The notes: generated from the letters alone by a model not told the origin. A stretch of DNA of 64,000 bases from Acinetobacter bereziniae LMG 1003 = CIP 70.12 (GCF_000368925.1 NZ_KB849755.1:776416-840415), one strand, 5' to 3'; counted from the first letter of the stretch, positions 19,296 through 29,356 are shown. Numbers and translations: made by a program.

Positions 19296-19793
19296 CTATT
19301 TTGAAATATGCTGTTGTTGTAAAAATTGTTCAAAAGCAGGTAAAAAAGTTTCTTGAACTATAAATTTACAACCATGCCAAGTATAACAACTTTGGCGTGT
19401 CCAACCTTCTGCTAATTTTAAAACACGTCTTTCACATAAAGGATTGGTTCTTTGGAACAAAAACTTTCCAATTGGTTTGGTTCGGATGTGTTTAAACAAA
19501 CGTGCTTTGCTGTGAATACTTAAAATAGGAAAGATACTTTTTGCTTTAACCCAAGGTTGTGCATCACAACCATATAAATAGCTTTCTCGCACCCATGAGG
19601 TATGTTGGTGAGGCATTGACATCCATTGACTGTCTAACAATGTCATTCTTTGATAGTGCTCTTGGATAGGCTGGACTTTGAAAATACCACCTGCCGCATC
19701 TGTCAATTGCTGGGTCAGGGAACCTTGTGCAAACAACCATGTTTTTAATTCAGGAGGAAATTTATGATCCCGTATTGCGCATGATTGTTTCAA
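19296..19793 (-). CDS. ubiC: Chorismate pyruvate-lyase
   Basis: A 165-residue UbiC: the enzyme removes pyruvate from chorismate to give 4-hydroxybenzoate, the first committed step of ubiquinone synthesis. GSLTQQLTDAAGG, WVRESYLYG, the PIGKFLF segment and the C-terminal EGWTRQSCYTWHGCKFIVQETFLPAF match the family, including the Glu near the C-terminus used in catalysis. It is the first gene of the ubiC-ubiA pair. The enzyme is soluble and cytoplasmic. Confidence 0.92.
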   Translation of the reverse strand: MKQSCAIRDHKFPPELKTWLFAQGSLTQQLTDAAGGIFKVQPIQEHYQRMTLLDSQWMSMPHQHTSWVRESYLYGCDAQPWVKAKSIFPILSIHSKARLFKHIRTKPIGKFLFQRTNPLCERRVLKLAEGWTRQSCYTWHGCKFIVQETFLPAFEQFLQQQHISK

Positions 19794-20070
19794 TGTTCAC
19801 CCCTTCCATTTTTTGGATGACTCAGTGTAACCGAAATTTTTAACTTTGTTTGAGCTGATCTTTAAAATGTTCAGAATTAGTTGAAAAATCAATAAAAATT
19901 AAATCCACTCGAAAAGAACTTAATTTTCAATAAATCTCTTGATCAGTGATAAAGCATCACAAACATTGGGCTTTTTTAGTACGACTTAACTATTTTCGTT
20001 TTGATTTATCTTGATTTCTGCTACATTTTATAAATTAAAATCAATTGTAATGATTTCAGGACAAGCATAA

Positions 20071-21603
20071 ATGAATATAAAAACTGCGCTAAAATTTAGC
20101 TTACTGTGTCTGCCTTCGACTTATAGCTTTGCACTCAACTTATCCAGTTCTCCAATCCAACAAGTCACCCTATACCCAACATTGGCAAAAATCGAACGAA
20201 CCATTCCTGTGCAAGCTGGGGAACAGTTGGTGAGCTTGAGTGGACTAGCTGCCAATTTCAATATCGACCAACTGCAATATCAAAGTAGTAATATCGAAGT
20301 GAATGCAGTTTCTCACACTGACAGTGCATTAGATAAGCCTGCTGGCAATGAGTCTTCACAGTTACGCGACCATATCGACGCGATTAAAAAGAAAATTTCA
20401 GAACAAAATTCAATTATTCAAGCTGCTGAACTACAGAATAAATTCTTGGGCAATGTGACCGAAGGTTCTGCACCCAAAGTCCGTAAGCAAGCTTATGAAG
20501 CGTTTATCGCCATTGATCAAGCCAAGATCGAAAAAGAAAAGCTTGAACAACGTTTAGATGAGTTGGAACAAGATTTAAGCGCCATTGGTGACAGTGAGTT
20601 TAATCAAAGAACCCTTAAATTTTATGTCAATGCACCACAACGGGGTGAAATCAAAATCAGTTATATGGTGCCTTATGCACGTTGGCAACCGATTTATAAA
20701 GCTGAATTGGATACCCAGACGAAGCAAATTAAGCTCACACGTATGGCAATGATTGCTCAAAAAACAGGTGAAGACTGGAATAATGTGAAGCTGGCACTGT
20801 CTACGGCAACACCGCAAAACTATGTTCAACAAGTTCAACCACAACAATGGTGGGTAAATTATTTTGAGCCAGAACCTGTTGTACGCCCTATTTATGCTAT
20901 TGCTCCTGCACCAATGGCTGAAATGAGCTATGACCGAAAAGAAAAAAGTGTCAAAAAAGCGCCCCAGTTTCCACAATTCCAAGCAGCCGATCTAAACTTT
21001 AGTACTGAATTTCGATCAGAAACCAAAGCCTCAATTCCAAGTAGCCAACAGCAAATATTCTTACCTTTAAGCACAGAACAATATGCAGCAAAACTCTCAG
21101 TGTGGGCGATTCCTAAAAATAGTACCCAGGCAACGATTAATGCTGAGATTGCAAAATTGGATCAGAATTGGCCTTCAGGTACAGTGAAACTCTATCGTGA
21201 CGGCGACTATATCGGACAAAGAGCTTGGAACAACAGTGTAGATGAAAACTTACAAATGAGTTTTGGAACCGATGATCAAATCCAAATCAAAGTCACTGAT
21301 TTGTCCGACAAGAAAAACCCTGTCAAAGGGACACAGTCAGAAACTACACAGAAACAGCAATATTCTGTGCAAAACTTACATAACTATCCAATTCAAGTGA
21401 CTATTTTTGAATCTGAGCCACAAAGTCAAAATGGAAAACTGACCACTCACTCAACTTATAGCATTCCCCCAACGGCGACCCAATGGAATGGACAACCGAA
21501 TATCAACTTATGGCAAGTGGATTTAAATCCAAAGCAAAGTTATAAGTTGGACGTACAACACCAGTTTAAATATCCAAGTAAAGGTAGAACCTCTGGTTTT
21601 TAA
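20071..21603 (+). CDS. DUF4139 (MuiA-like) exported protein
   Basis: A 510-residue protein with a signal peptide (LKFSLLCLPSTYSFA). The N-terminal SPIQQVTLYPTLAKIERTIPVQAG is the DUF4140-type start, a coiled coil spans about 105-170, and the rest is the DUF4139 beta-rich region (ISYMVPYARWQPIYKAELD, MIAQKTGEDW). The family includes mucoidy inhibitor A-like proteins, but the molecular function is not established. AGGA sits upstream of the ATG. It diverges from ubiC and a weak terminator follows. Confidence 0.85.
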   Translation: MNIKTALKFSLLCLPSTYSFALNLSSSPIQQVTLYPTLAKIERTIPVQAGEQLVSLSGLAANFNIDQLQYQSSNIEVNAVSHTDSALDKPAGNESSQLRDHIDAIKKKISEQNSIIQAAELQNKFLGNVTEGSAPKVRKQAYEAFIAIDQAKIEKEKLEQRLDELEQDLSAIGDSEFNQRTLKFYVNAPQRGEIKISYMVPYARWQPIYKAELDTQTKQIKLTRMAMIAQKTGEDWNNVKLALSTATPQNYVQQVQPQQWWVNYFEPEPVVRPIYAIAPAPMAEMSYDRKEKSVKKAPQFPQFQAADLNFSTEFRSETKASIPSSQQQIFLPLSTEQYAAKLSVWAIPKNSTQATINAEIAKLDQNWPSGTVKLYRDGDYIGQRAWNNSVDENLQMSFGTDDQIQIKVTDLSDKKNPVKGTQSETTQKQQYSVQNLHNYPIQVTIFESEPQSQNGKLTTHSTYSIPPTATQWNGQPNINLWQVDLNPKQSYKLDVQHQFKYPSKGRTSGF

Positions 21604-21629
21604 TATTCTCTTCTCCACCATAAATAATG

Positions 21630-21655
21630 AAGCCCAGTCATCACTGGGCTTTGAT
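21630..21655. terminator. Terminator-like hairpin after the DUF4139 gene
   Basis: AAGCCCAGT and ACTGGGCTT pair with a 4-base loop, followed by TTGATTT. The U-run is short, but the position between convergent genes supports termination. Confidence 0.7.
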
Positions 21656-21680
21656 TTGCAACATGCTCATCCGGCATAGA

Positions 21681-22085
21681 CTAAAGATAGTCACCCTCAC
21701 GTTCAGGCTGATACAATACTTTTTCAATTTTAACTTTCATTAAGTGTCCATCAGGTTGCGGCCACTCGATTTCTTGCCCTTCAGCCAAACCTAAAATAGC
21801 GGCGCCAACAGGAGCAATGACATTGACCTGCCCTTTATCACCACGGAAATCATGTGGATAAACCAGTGTAATTTCAGTTGCTTCAGTTGATGGTGCAATC
21901 GTGATCAGCACCTTTGCATTCATGGTCACAACATTTGCTGGAATGGCATCAGGTGCAACCACTTCTGCACGTGCCAATTCTTCTTCTAAATGCTGCATGG
22001 TGATCGTCAACTTTGACTGATGTTCTAACATCGTTTCCAAACGATGCAAATCCTGTTCTGAAATAATAATATTGGGTTTAGTCAT
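21681..22085 (-). CDS. rnk: Regulator of nucleoside diphosphate kinase
   Basis: A 134-residue Rnk, near the E. coli length. The start MTKPNIIISEQDLHRLETML forms a short coiled coil, and the GreA/GreB C-terminal FKBP-like fold follows (VTMNAKVLI, TLVYP, VNVIAPVGAAILGLAEGQ). It binds RNA polymerase near the secondary channel like a Gre factor without cleavage activity. Its historic name reflects effects on Ndk and alginate in Pseudomonas. It is a single gene. Confidence 0.9.
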   Translation of the reverse strand: MTKPNIIISEQDLHRLETMLEHQSKLTITMQHLEEELARAEVVAPDAIPANVVTMNAKVLITIAPSTEATEITLVYPHDFRGDKGQVNVIAPVGAAILGLAEGQEIEWPQPDGHLMKVKIEKVLYQPEREGDYL

Positions 22086-22277
22086 GTACCGAATTCCTTT
22101 GCACTATTGCATTACCACAAGCGTATTGATAAAGCCGATCTTACAGTTATACATCAATTCGCTTGCCAACTAAATTGACAAAGCAAGATATAAACTGAAA
22201 TCCATAGCTTTTCATCACCGATTTCTTTTATAACAGATATTTAGTCGTATATTACCGCTTTTTATTCAACCATAAAA

Positions 22278-22301
22278 AAAGCCTCCTTGAGAGGAGGCTT
22301 T
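22278..22301 (-). terminator. Intrinsic terminator of glyA
   Basis: AAAGCCTCC and GGAGGCTTT form a 9-bp stem. On the minus strand it runs into a long T-stretch, immediately after the glyA stop codon. Confidence 0.93.
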
Positions 22302-22314
22302 CTCAAGTCAATGC

Positions 22315-23568
22315 TTATTTTGCATAAACTGGGAATTTAGCACATACCGCTTCAACTTTAGCTTGTACTGCTTTGATTACCGCTTCATCACCTTTAGCGT
22401 CTAGGATATCAGCAATCCAACCTGCCAAATCACGCACTTCCGCTTCACCAAAACCACGAGTGGTTACAGCAGGTGTACCGATACGGATACCTGAAGTAAC
22501 AAATGGAGAACGTGGATCATTTGGTACAGCATTTTTATTCACTGTAATATGCGCTGCGCCTAACCATGCGTCAGCATCTTTACCTGTCACATCTTGTTTA
22601 ATCAACGATAACAAGAATAAATGGTTTTCTGTACCACCAGAAACAACATCATAACCACGTGAAATCAACACTTCAGCCATCGCTTTAGCATTAACAACCA
22701 CTTGTTTTTGATATTCTTTATATTCAGGTGTCATTGCTTCTTTAAAGCAAATTGCTTTTGCCGCAACAGCATGAACCAAAGGACCACCTTGGTTACCTGG
22801 GAATACAGCTGATTGAAGTTTTTTCTCAATCTCTTCATTTGCTTTAGCAAGGATCAAACCAGAACGTGGACCACGTAAAGTTTTATGCGTAGTCGTCGTT
22901 GTTACATCCGCAATTTGTACTGGGCTTGGATATACACCAGCAGCCACTAAACCAGCAACGTGCGCCATATCAACAAATAAATATGCACCAACTTTATCCG
23001 CGATATCACGGAAACGTTGCCAATCAACAATTTGGCTATACGCAGAGAAACCAGCAACGATCATACGAGGCTTGTGTTCTACAGCCAAACGTTCAACTTC
23101 TTCGTAGTCAATTTCACCAGTTTCAGGGTTTAAACCATATTGCACTGCATTATAAGTTTTACCTGAAAAGCTTACTTTTGCACCGTGGGTCAAGTGACCG
23201 CCATGCGCTAAGCTCATTCCTAAAACAGTATCGCCTGGGTTTAAAAGTGCAAGATAGACTGCTGAGTTTGCTTGAGAACCCGCATGAGGTTGTACGTTAG
23301 CGTAGTCAGCACCAAATAATGCTTTAGCACGATCGATCGCCAATTGTTCGATCACGTCTACATATTCACAACCGCCATAATAGCGTTTACCAGGATAACC
23401 TTCGGCATATTTGTTAGTGAGTTTTGATCCTTGTGCTTCCATTACTGCAGGTGAGCAATAGTTTTCAGATGCAATTAACTCAATGTGTGCTTCTTGACGG
23501 GCATCTTCTTGAGAAATTGCTTGAGCGATTTCTGGATCAAATTCAGAAATAGAGATATTGGCGAACAT
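22315..23568 (-). CDS. glyA: Serine hydroxymethyltransferase
   Basis: A 417-residue pyridoxal-phosphate enzyme that converts serine and tetrahydrofolate to glycine and 5,10-methylene-tetrahydrofolate. [16 protein letters not shown] contains the PLP-binding lysine; [20 protein letters not shown] and [20 protein letters not shown] are hallmark N-terminal motifs. It is cytoplasmic and central to one-carbon supply. AGGACC lies just before the start. It is a single transcription unit with its own terminator. No riboswitch was recognised upstream. Confidence 0.97.
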   Translation of the reverse strand: MFANISISEFDPEIAQAISQEDARQEAHIELIASENYCSPAVMEAQGSKLTNKYAEGYPGKRYYGGCEYVDVIEQLAIDRAKALFGADYANVQPHAGSQANSAVYLALLNPGDTVLGMSLAHGGHLTHGAKVSFSGKTYNAVQYGLNPETGEIDYEEVERLAVEHKPRMIVAGFSAYSQIVDWQRFRDIADKVGAYLFVDMAHVAGLVAAGVYPSPVQIADVTTTTTHKTLRGPRSGLILAKANEEIEKKLQSAVFPGNQGGPLVHAVAAKAICFKEAMTPEYKEYQKQVVVNAKAMAEVLISRGYDVVSGGTENHLFLLSLIKQDVTGKDADAWLGAAHITVNKNAVPNDPRSPFVTSGIRIGTPAVTTRGFGEAEVRDLAGWIADILDAKGDEAVIKAVQAKVEAVCAKFPVYAK

Positions 23569-23671
23569 TAGCGAGGTCCTATGAATTAGGGCTTTTAAGC
23601 CGTGCTAAGATTGCGCGTATTGTAGCATGAAGTTTGTAATTAAACAGAATGAAGTTTGCTCTGTTTTAAAT

Positions 23672-23706
23672 AAAAATAGCTAATGTATCGTACATTAGCT
23701 ATTTTT
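23672..23706 (-). terminator. Intrinsic terminator after lipase paralog 2
   Basis: AAAAATAGCTAATGTA and TACATTAGCTATTTTT make a 16-bp perfect stem with a 3-base loop. It lies after the stop of the lipase gene (minus strand) and upstream of glyA, insulating the two. Confidence 0.92.
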
Positions 23707-23728
23707 TTGATAATGGCAGTTTAAAGCG

Positions 23729-24949
23729 TTATTTTGCTGCAAACATAGCTTTGACATCTGCAACAATATTATCAATATTTAAAACATACGCAGAACTATG
23801 ATCCCAAGTAGGTTCAGGGATATAGCGAACCTGTGTACCAAATGCTTTTGCGGTAGCATATAAAGTATCTGTCGCAATTTTGGGTACAGTAGTATCCGCC
23901 CCCCCCTGATAAATTACTACAGGTGTTTTGACTTGAACTTGTAGTGGTTGTGAGTCTTCATTTAAAAATTTTTGTACAGGCGCTAGGGTCATAAATCCGT
24001 CAGTTGTTCTTGGATAATTCTTTAATGAACCATTGCTACCAACATATTGCATCATAGCCCCTGCAAATTGAGTTCCAAGATCACAGCTTGATTCTGCATT
24101 TCTTGCAATTGCATCCGTCGGTACTTTAAATACTTGGCTATAGTCTAAAGTAGGGTTTGTATTGCGTAAGCCCGCAGCAATTAATGCAGTAAAGGTATCT
24201 AAAGATGCATAAACAGGTATCTGCTGAGTTGGTGTAGCATTTTCAACTGAAAGATTTCCAACACTTAAAATTAATTTCAATTGTGAAGCTGGTGCAACAG
24301 CGACGGTTCCTTTATAGTCTAGGTTTGCACGCGCCGCATATTGCGCAGCGCCTAATGCTGCTTGACCACCTTGAGAATGTCCAACTGTGACCCACTGATT
24401 AGACGCTTTACTGCCTAGCCAACTCCGTGTCGCCACTACCGCATCAGTAATCGAATAAGCTTCACTTTTTAAATTTAAAAATGGGTGTAATTCTTTACCA
24501 CCAGGCTCGCCCAAGCCTTCGTAATCAGGTGCGACCACCACGTAGCCTGCTGCAAGAAACTTAGAAATCATGCCTTTAATATGGTCATTCATCACATTAC
24601 GACTTGGTGCACATACATCTGCAACTCCTGTTGTCCCATGTGCCCAAACCACGATTGGCCAACCACCTGCTGGTGCTACAGTTTTCGGTGTAAAGACCAG
24701 TGAGGTTGCTTGAACTTCGGTACCATTAATACCTTTCATTTTATAGGTCATCACGACACTATCCGTTGCCACAGCAGAAAAGTCAGTTGCAGTATATGCG
24801 CTTGGTGTTCCCACAACAGGATTGGCAATCGTGTTGACATCTGTATTATCTGGAGAAGCTCCAGATGAACTCCCTCCACCACCGTTATTACATGCTGTTA
24901 AAGCGATCCCAGAACTTATAATTAAAACTGTTAGTAAATTCTTTTTCAT
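23729..24949 (-). CDS. Lipoprotein alpha/beta hydrolase (lipase-like), paralog 2
   Basis: A 406-residue protein; the lipobox LTAC is followed by a Gly/Ser-rich linker. The core has WAHGTTGVADVCAPS, VVAPDYEGLGEPGGKELHPF, the nucleophile GHSQGGQAALG, Asp in GGADTTVP and His in TWDHSSAY. It is very close to paralog 3 at 26021 (shared ELHPFLN, SEAYSITDAVVAT, GQAALGAAQYAARAN), so these two arose by a recent duplication. An upstream in-frame ATG at 24970 exists, but the ATG at 24949 has AAGGAT at correct spacing and starts a proper lipoprotein signal. Confidence 0.88.
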   Translation of the reverse strand: MKKNLLTVLIISSGIALTACNNGGGGSSSGASPDNTDVNTIANPVVGTPSAYTATDFSAVATDSVVMTYKMKGINGTEVQATSLVFTPKTVAPAGGWPIVVWAHGTTGVADVCAPSRNVMNDHIKGMISKFLAAGYVVVAPDYEGLGEPGGKELHPFLNLKSEAYSITDAVVATRSWLGSKASNQWVTVGHSQGGQAALGAAQYAARANLDYKGTVAVAPASQLKLILSVGNLSVENATPTQQIPVYASLDTFTALIAAGLRNTNPTLDYSQVFKVPTDAIARNAESSCDLGTQFAGAMMQYVGSNGSLKNYPRTTDGFMTLAPVQKFLNEDSQPLQVQVKTPVVIYQGGADTTVPKIATDTLYATAKAFGTQVRYIPEPTWDHSSAYVLNIDNIVADVKAMFAAK

Positions 24950-25241
24950 GTGATTTATCCTTAAACACAATTTTTTAAATATTTTATATCACTTATTACA
25001 CATAAGTATTTCATGAATACGTCAAAAAAATATGTTAGGCAAGTCTTTTGCTCATTATTTTTAAGGGATGAATCAACTGAATAAATCATCAATAATGGCA
25101 TCAAACCACACAAGGCATCATGTTTATTGTTAACACATTGAACAATATATAGAAATCTAAACTGCCAAGAAATGGCTATTTATTGTTTATAAAATTAATA
25201 TCAAAGTAGCTTAAAGATTCGTTTAAAATTTCAATTTAATC

Positions 25242-25409
25242 TTACTTCAACGACGCTAACTTTTTCTCAGAATAAGATTCAACAGCATATCGCCAATCTG
25301 TTGAAAAATGCATATCGCAACATATAATTTCTTGATCAATAAAATCAATGCAATAAAGATCGTTTTGAATGATGTGAAGCTTTCCTAACCAAACTGTTAT
25401 GCTGTACAT
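25242..25409 (-). CDS. 55-residue ORF within the dispersed cassette
   Basis: The frame encodes MYSITVWLGKLHIIQNDLYC, continues to a conserved FIDQE and FSTDWRYAVESYS, and ends LASLK. A broken homolog with the same WxxKLxII and FIDQE pattern lies at 9353-9462, which argues that this was selected as a protein. No domain is recognised; it looks soluble. The ribosome-binding site is weak. It lies 17 bases beyond the repeat-borne ORF on the same strand. Confidence 0.45.
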   Translation of the reverse strand: MYSITVWLGKLHIIQNDLYCIDFIDQEIICCDMHFSTDWRYAVESYSEKKLASLK

Positions 25410-25426
25410 CTAAAACCTAAATAAAT

Positions 25427-25615
25427 TTACCTAGATGATGCTTCACTTTGTCTGACCCATTTTTTGTTTAACCGTATTCTTGCGATGCAAAAAAGGTAGT
25501 GCTTTGTTTTTTGCTCATATACGCATATAACCTCACTCAACATGGCAACATCCATGTCACCTCGCGATAGCAAGACTATCGATGATGCAAAAGTACAGAA
25601 TAAATGAATCACAAA
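25427..25615 (-). repeat. Dispersed hairpin repeat, copy B, with a 61-residue ORF
   Basis: The segment from about 25530 to 25615, read on the minus strand, matches 9160-9245. In this copy the frame is open for 61 codons, from MIHLFCTFASSIVLLSRGDM through DVAMLSEV to WVRQSEASSR (start 25612). The palindrome GGTGACATGGATGTTGCC and the following GTTGAG are shared with copy A. Whether the ORF is translated is uncertain; the palindromes suggest a non-coding mobile or structural role. Confidence 0.6.
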
Positions 25616-26020
25616 AATTTTATAAAATTTGCATAAGAAACAAAAAATTAACTCAGCATAAATGATTAAAATGAAAAATCACTGGTATGAATACTCAAGA
25701 AATGTTGAATGCATACCCTATTGATTTAAATATTTAAAAAAAATTTGACTACAGGACAATGAGAGATAGATTGACTCAATCTTTTCGCAAACTAACTATT
25801 TCACAAACTAAAAACTATAAAAGTCATTGCTAAAAACCTGAGGATTTCCCTCTGCCTTTGCATATATTAGATGAAACAGGATGCTAACAACGTTATTGCT
25901 GAATGAAGATGCTAATCATGTTGCATTAGATAAATAAAGCAAGTTGAGTTATTCATAAGCTACCACTGTTCGATTGAACAGTGGCAAAATTTAAAAACGA
26001 TACTGGTCAATATTTAAGGA
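25616..26020. other. Intergenic stretch with one hairpin
   Basis: No gene is seen. CCACTGTTC (25963-25971) pairs with GAACAGTGG (25976-25984), close to the stop of lipase paralog 3; it lacks a T-run on the minus strand, so it is at best a weak terminator. Confidence 0.5.
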
Positions 26021-27328
26021 TTAGTTTGATAGCAGTGTTTTAATATCCGCCAATAAGTTTCCGTTTTTAGCATTTACAGTATAAGCGGTACTATGGTCCC
26101 ATTTTGGATCGGTTCGATAATCAATTTTTGTGGTTAATGCTCGTGCTTGCGCCACTAATGCGTCTGTTGCCTGAGGCAACACCAATGTATCTGCACCACC
26201 TTGATAAATAATAATTGGTGTTTTAACCAAGACTTGAAGAGGTTGTGAATCTTTCTCCAAAAATTGTTTGACGATCGGATCATCCATATAGCCCACATTT
26301 CGACGTGGATAATCTTTTATACTGAAGTTATTTTTATAAGCGTATTCCCCTATTCCTCGCGTAAATGCAAGTCCTAGATTAAGCACACATATAGACTCTG
26401 CTTGTTCTGCAATTTTATCGGTAGGAGACTTAAAGACCTGACTATACACACCGCTTACACCATAAGTAGCCTTAATACTTGCTGCAATTAACGAAGTAAA
26501 CCCATCTGTAGCAACATAACCTAAGACTTTACGTTCGTATTCCGGGTTTGTTTCACCATTTTCATCCAGCATATTATCAGGTAACCCTTCTAATTTAAAT
26601 TGAATTAAAGTGTCAATCATTTTTAAATTAGACGCTGGTGCAATTGCCACTGCACCTTTATAGTCCATATTGGCACGTGCTGCATATTGTGCTGCACCCA
26701 ATGCCGCTTGCCCTCCTTGTGAATGCCCCACTACTGCCCATTTATTAGAGACCTTATCACGTAACCAACTTTTGGTTGCTACCACTGCATCCGTAATTGA
26801 ATAAGCCTCACTTTTGACATTGAGAAAAGGATGGAGTTCTTTATCGCCAGGCTCACCCAAACCTTCATAATCAGGTGCGACAACCACATAACCTTCTTTA
26901 ACAAAACTATCAATCATGTCTTTAATCGTTGGATCACCTGGACCAAAAATACCTTGTATCGTCAATTTATTAACACTCGGTGCACAAATATCTGCGACAC
27001 CCGTTGTACCATGCGCCCACACTACGATTGGCCAGCCCCCTACAGGCGGTGCTGTTTTAGGTGTAAAAACTAAGCTGGTTGCGAGTGTCTCGGTTCCTTT
27101 GATGCCTTTCATTTTATAAGTCATCACCACACTTTCTGCAGCATTTGGTGGTGCATCATCTTTAATATATTTATATGCAGCAGGTGTTCCCACCACAGGG
27201 TTTTGAATATTATTGATGTCTACATTTGATGTGGTTGATGGATCTCCATCATCATTGTCATCTCCTCCACATGCCGTCAAAAATACAACTGAGCTTGCTA
27301 ATAATATCGAAAGCGTATTTCTTTTCAT
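26021..27328 (-). CDS. Lipoprotein alpha/beta hydrolase (lipase-like), paralog 3
   Basis: A 435-residue protein with lipobox LTAC and an Asp-rich linker. Core motifs: WAHGTTGVADICAPS, VVAPDYEGLGEPGDKELHPF, nucleophile GHSQGGQAALG, Asp in GGADTLVLP and His in KWDHSTAY. Compared with paralog 2 it has an insertion around residues 225-250 (FKLEGLPDNMLDENGETNPE) and a longer cap region (VNKLTIQGIFGPGDPTIKDM), which could change substrate choice. The ATG three codons before this start would overlap the AAGG ribosome-binding site, so 27328 is preferred. Confidence 0.88.
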   Translation of the reverse strand: MKRNTLSILLASSVVFLTACGGDDNDDGDPSTTSNVDINNIQNPVVGTPAAYKYIKDDAPPNAAESVVMTYKMKGIKGTETLATSLVFTPKTAPPVGGWPIVVWAHGTTGVADICAPSVNKLTIQGIFGPGDPTIKDMIDSFVKEGYVVVAPDYEGLGEPGDKELHPFLNVKSEAYSITDAVVATKSWLRDKVSNKWAVVGHSQGGQAALGAAQYAARANMDYKGAVAIAPASNLKMIDTLIQFKLEGLPDNMLDENGETNPEYERKVLGYVATDGFTSLIAASIKATYGVSGVYSQVFKSPTDKIAEQAESICVLNLGLAFTRGIGEYAYKNNFSIKDYPRRNVGYMDDPIVKQFLEKDSQPLQVLVKTPIIIYQGGADTLVLPQATDALVAQARALTTKIDYRTDPKWDHSTAYTVNAKNGNLLADIKTLLSN

Positions 27329-27337
27329 TTTATTCAT

Positions 27338-27872
27338 CCTTGTTGTCTATCTTGTTTTAATGCTTCAATGTGAATAACTCCAATTTATCCACACCGATCA
27401 TTCGATTACCTAGCTTTTGGCGGGGTATTCTTTTTAAATTATCCTAAATCGAATAATTAAGATAATCTACAATATAATTATCTTATTAAAATAAATTTGC
27501 AAGTGATATTCGATAGTTATTTATTTTGATATTCATTGGAAAATATTTAAAAAAGTAGATAAAATCGATTTTAAACTAAAAAATGAGGTATGCTTCACTG
27601 TATTCAATAGAATTTATAATCTTTACCATAAAAATATCAACAAACCCAAATATTAAGATGTTCTTATAAATTTTTAAGTAAATGATGATAGCCAGTCTCA
27701 ACTAGATATAATTTATATTTTAATCATGCAACCACCATACAAGGACAGAACTGCTTGAGAGTTAAACAAAAACAAATCAAAACTGACTTTCAAATAACTT
27801 TAAATTGTATTCAATGCTTAAAAAAGCTAGGGTATTCAAAAGCTCCTGGTCAAAGCGGTGAAGGAATAAAAG
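27338..27872. other. Intergenic stretch, very AT-rich
   Basis: No convincing gene is seen. An open frame from a TTG near 27754 runs into the following exonuclease gene but has no other support. GGAATAAAAG precedes the exonuclease ATG as its ribosome-binding site. Confidence 0.5.
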
Positions 27873-28574
27873 ATGCAAGCTATTATTTTAGATACAGAAA
27901 CACATACACTCAATGGTCTACCTATTGAAATTGCTTATGCACCTATTCAGATTGAAGCAGGAAAACTTAGTTTAGATCGTAAGCAAATATTTGATCAGCT
28001 TTACAGCATAGGCAATGAGAAAATCTCTTTTGCCTCTATGGCGGTTCACCATATTTTAGAAGCAGATATTGCAGGACAACCCAACTTTTCGGACTTCGAG
28101 CTTCCTAAAGAAACCACATATATCATTGGTCATAATATTGATTATGATATTCGTGCCATTGAACAATGCGGTGTGGATACTTCAAAAATCAAAGCTATTT
28201 GTACGCTGGCACTGGCTCGTTTAGTTTGGCCAGATGCTGAAGCCCATAATATTTCTGCGCTGATTTATATGATCAGTAAAGGCAGTGAAAAAGCACGTGA
28301 AATGCTGAAAAGTGCGCATCGCGCAGATGCAGATATTATTTTAACAGCCAATATTTTAATGCACATTATTCATCATTTAAAAATTCAGACTTTAGAAGAA
28401 CTCTATGAAGCCTCTGAAGATGCACGTATACCAAGAACGATCAACTTTGGTAAACACCGCGGTACTGCAATTTCAGAATTACCCTCAGACTATGTGCAAT
28501 GGTTATTACGCCAGGAAGACCTAGACCCTTATTTACGTAAAGCCTTAGAGAATGCAAACCTAATCACACTTTAA
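27873..28574 (+). CDS. DEDDh 3'-5' exonuclease with DUF3820-type C-terminus
   Basis: A 233-residue protein. Residues 5-11 (ILDTETH) hold the first DxE pair of DEDDh exonucleases, GHNIDYDIRAIEQ the second motif, and HRADADIILTANIL the final HxAxxD motif, so the active site is complete. The C-terminal INFGKHRGTAISELPSDYVQ, ending WLLRQED, is the short DUF3820 / QSregVF module. Such proteins are small cytoplasmic nucleases of uncertain role. Unusually, the first motif directly follows the start, as in RNase T/DnaQ-like enzymes. Confidence 0.85.
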   Translation: MQAIILDTETHTLNGLPIEIAYAPIQIEAGKLSLDRKQIFDQLYSIGNEKISFASMAVHHILEADIAGQPNFSDFELPKETTYIIGHNIDYDIRAIEQCGVDTSKIKAICTLALARLVWPDAEAHNISALIYMISKGSEKAREMLKSAHRADADIILTANILMHIIHHLKIQTLEELYEASEDARIPRTINFGKHRGTAISELPSDYVQWLLRQEDLDPYLRKALENANLITL

Positions 28575-28660
28575 CCTTGTGATTTGTAACAAGAAAGTCA
28601 TATTAGTGTAATTTTCATTCTTTATCCTTGGGTCAATTTATTGGGGGAATAACTTGACTC

Positions 28661-29356
28661 ATGGATCAATATTTTAAAACTGACTTGGGAATTCAGGCAT
28701 TAAAACAGCGGTCATTTCAACTGAATGCGCGTCAAAGACAGTTATTACTCCTGATTGGTACTGATGATTTTAAAATCTTGAACAGTGCTTTAAAACAACG
28801 CTTGGCGACCCCTGAACTGATTCAACAATTAGAAGAACTTGGTTTGATTTTTCAGGATAATGCGCCATCCGTAGATAAAAAAAATAATACCCCCCTATCA
28901 AAAGTGACAAATTCAGTTGCATTAGACACAAACCAACAACCAACTTTGGCTCAAACAGCAAAAAGTCAATCTTCAAAAGAAAATATTATTTCCTCAATTA
29001 GCATCAGTGAAAAATTAACAGAAGTATCCTCACCCGACAATCTCCACACCAATGAGCCAACCCATGATTTAAAGCCAGAACTAGAAACACCAGCACAGAA
29101 GGAAAATAAACTCGAACATATCCATATCAGTTTTGATGAGATCAAACAAAAAATGGCACATCTATTACAAACTCATTGTGGACTCATGACTAAACAATTA
29201 GTGATACAGATCCAGCAAGCAAAATCTATCCGTGATATTAAATTTTGCCAAATGCAATGGATTACCGCATTACAAGAATCCAGAATTTCGCCACTTGAAC
29301 TAAATCAAACCATGCAACAAATTAATTATTCTTTACAACATCTACAATCATCATAG
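28661..29356 (+). CDS. Hypothetical protein with winged-helix-like N-terminus
   Basis: A 231-residue protein. The first about 65 residues (FQLNARQRQLLLLIGTDDFK through QQLEELGLI) look like a small winged-helix fold often found at the start of uncharacterised proteobacterial proteins. Residues 70-140 are a low-complexity Gln/Ser/Thr/Glu linker. The C-terminus is helical (MAHLLQTHCGLMTKQLVIQI). It follows the exonuclease on the same strand after 86 bases. A regulatory or scaffold role is possible but is an inference. Confidence 0.65.
   Translation: MDQYFKTDLGIQALKQRSFQLNARQRQLLLLIGTDDFKILNSALKQRLATPELIQQLEELGLIFQDNAPSVDKKNNTPLSKVTNSVALDTNQQPTLAQTAKSQSSKENIISSISISEKLTEVSSPDNLHTNEPTHDLKPELETPAQKENKLEHIHISFDEIKQKMAHLLQTHCGLMTKQLVIQIQQAKSIRDIKFCQMQWITALQESRISPLELNQTMQQINYSLQHLQSS

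Noticed and set aside
27754..27929. TTG-started frame reading LRVKQKQIKTDFQ before the exonuclease
   Set aside because: Overlaps the well-supported exonuclease start, has a rare start codon and no recognised homology.
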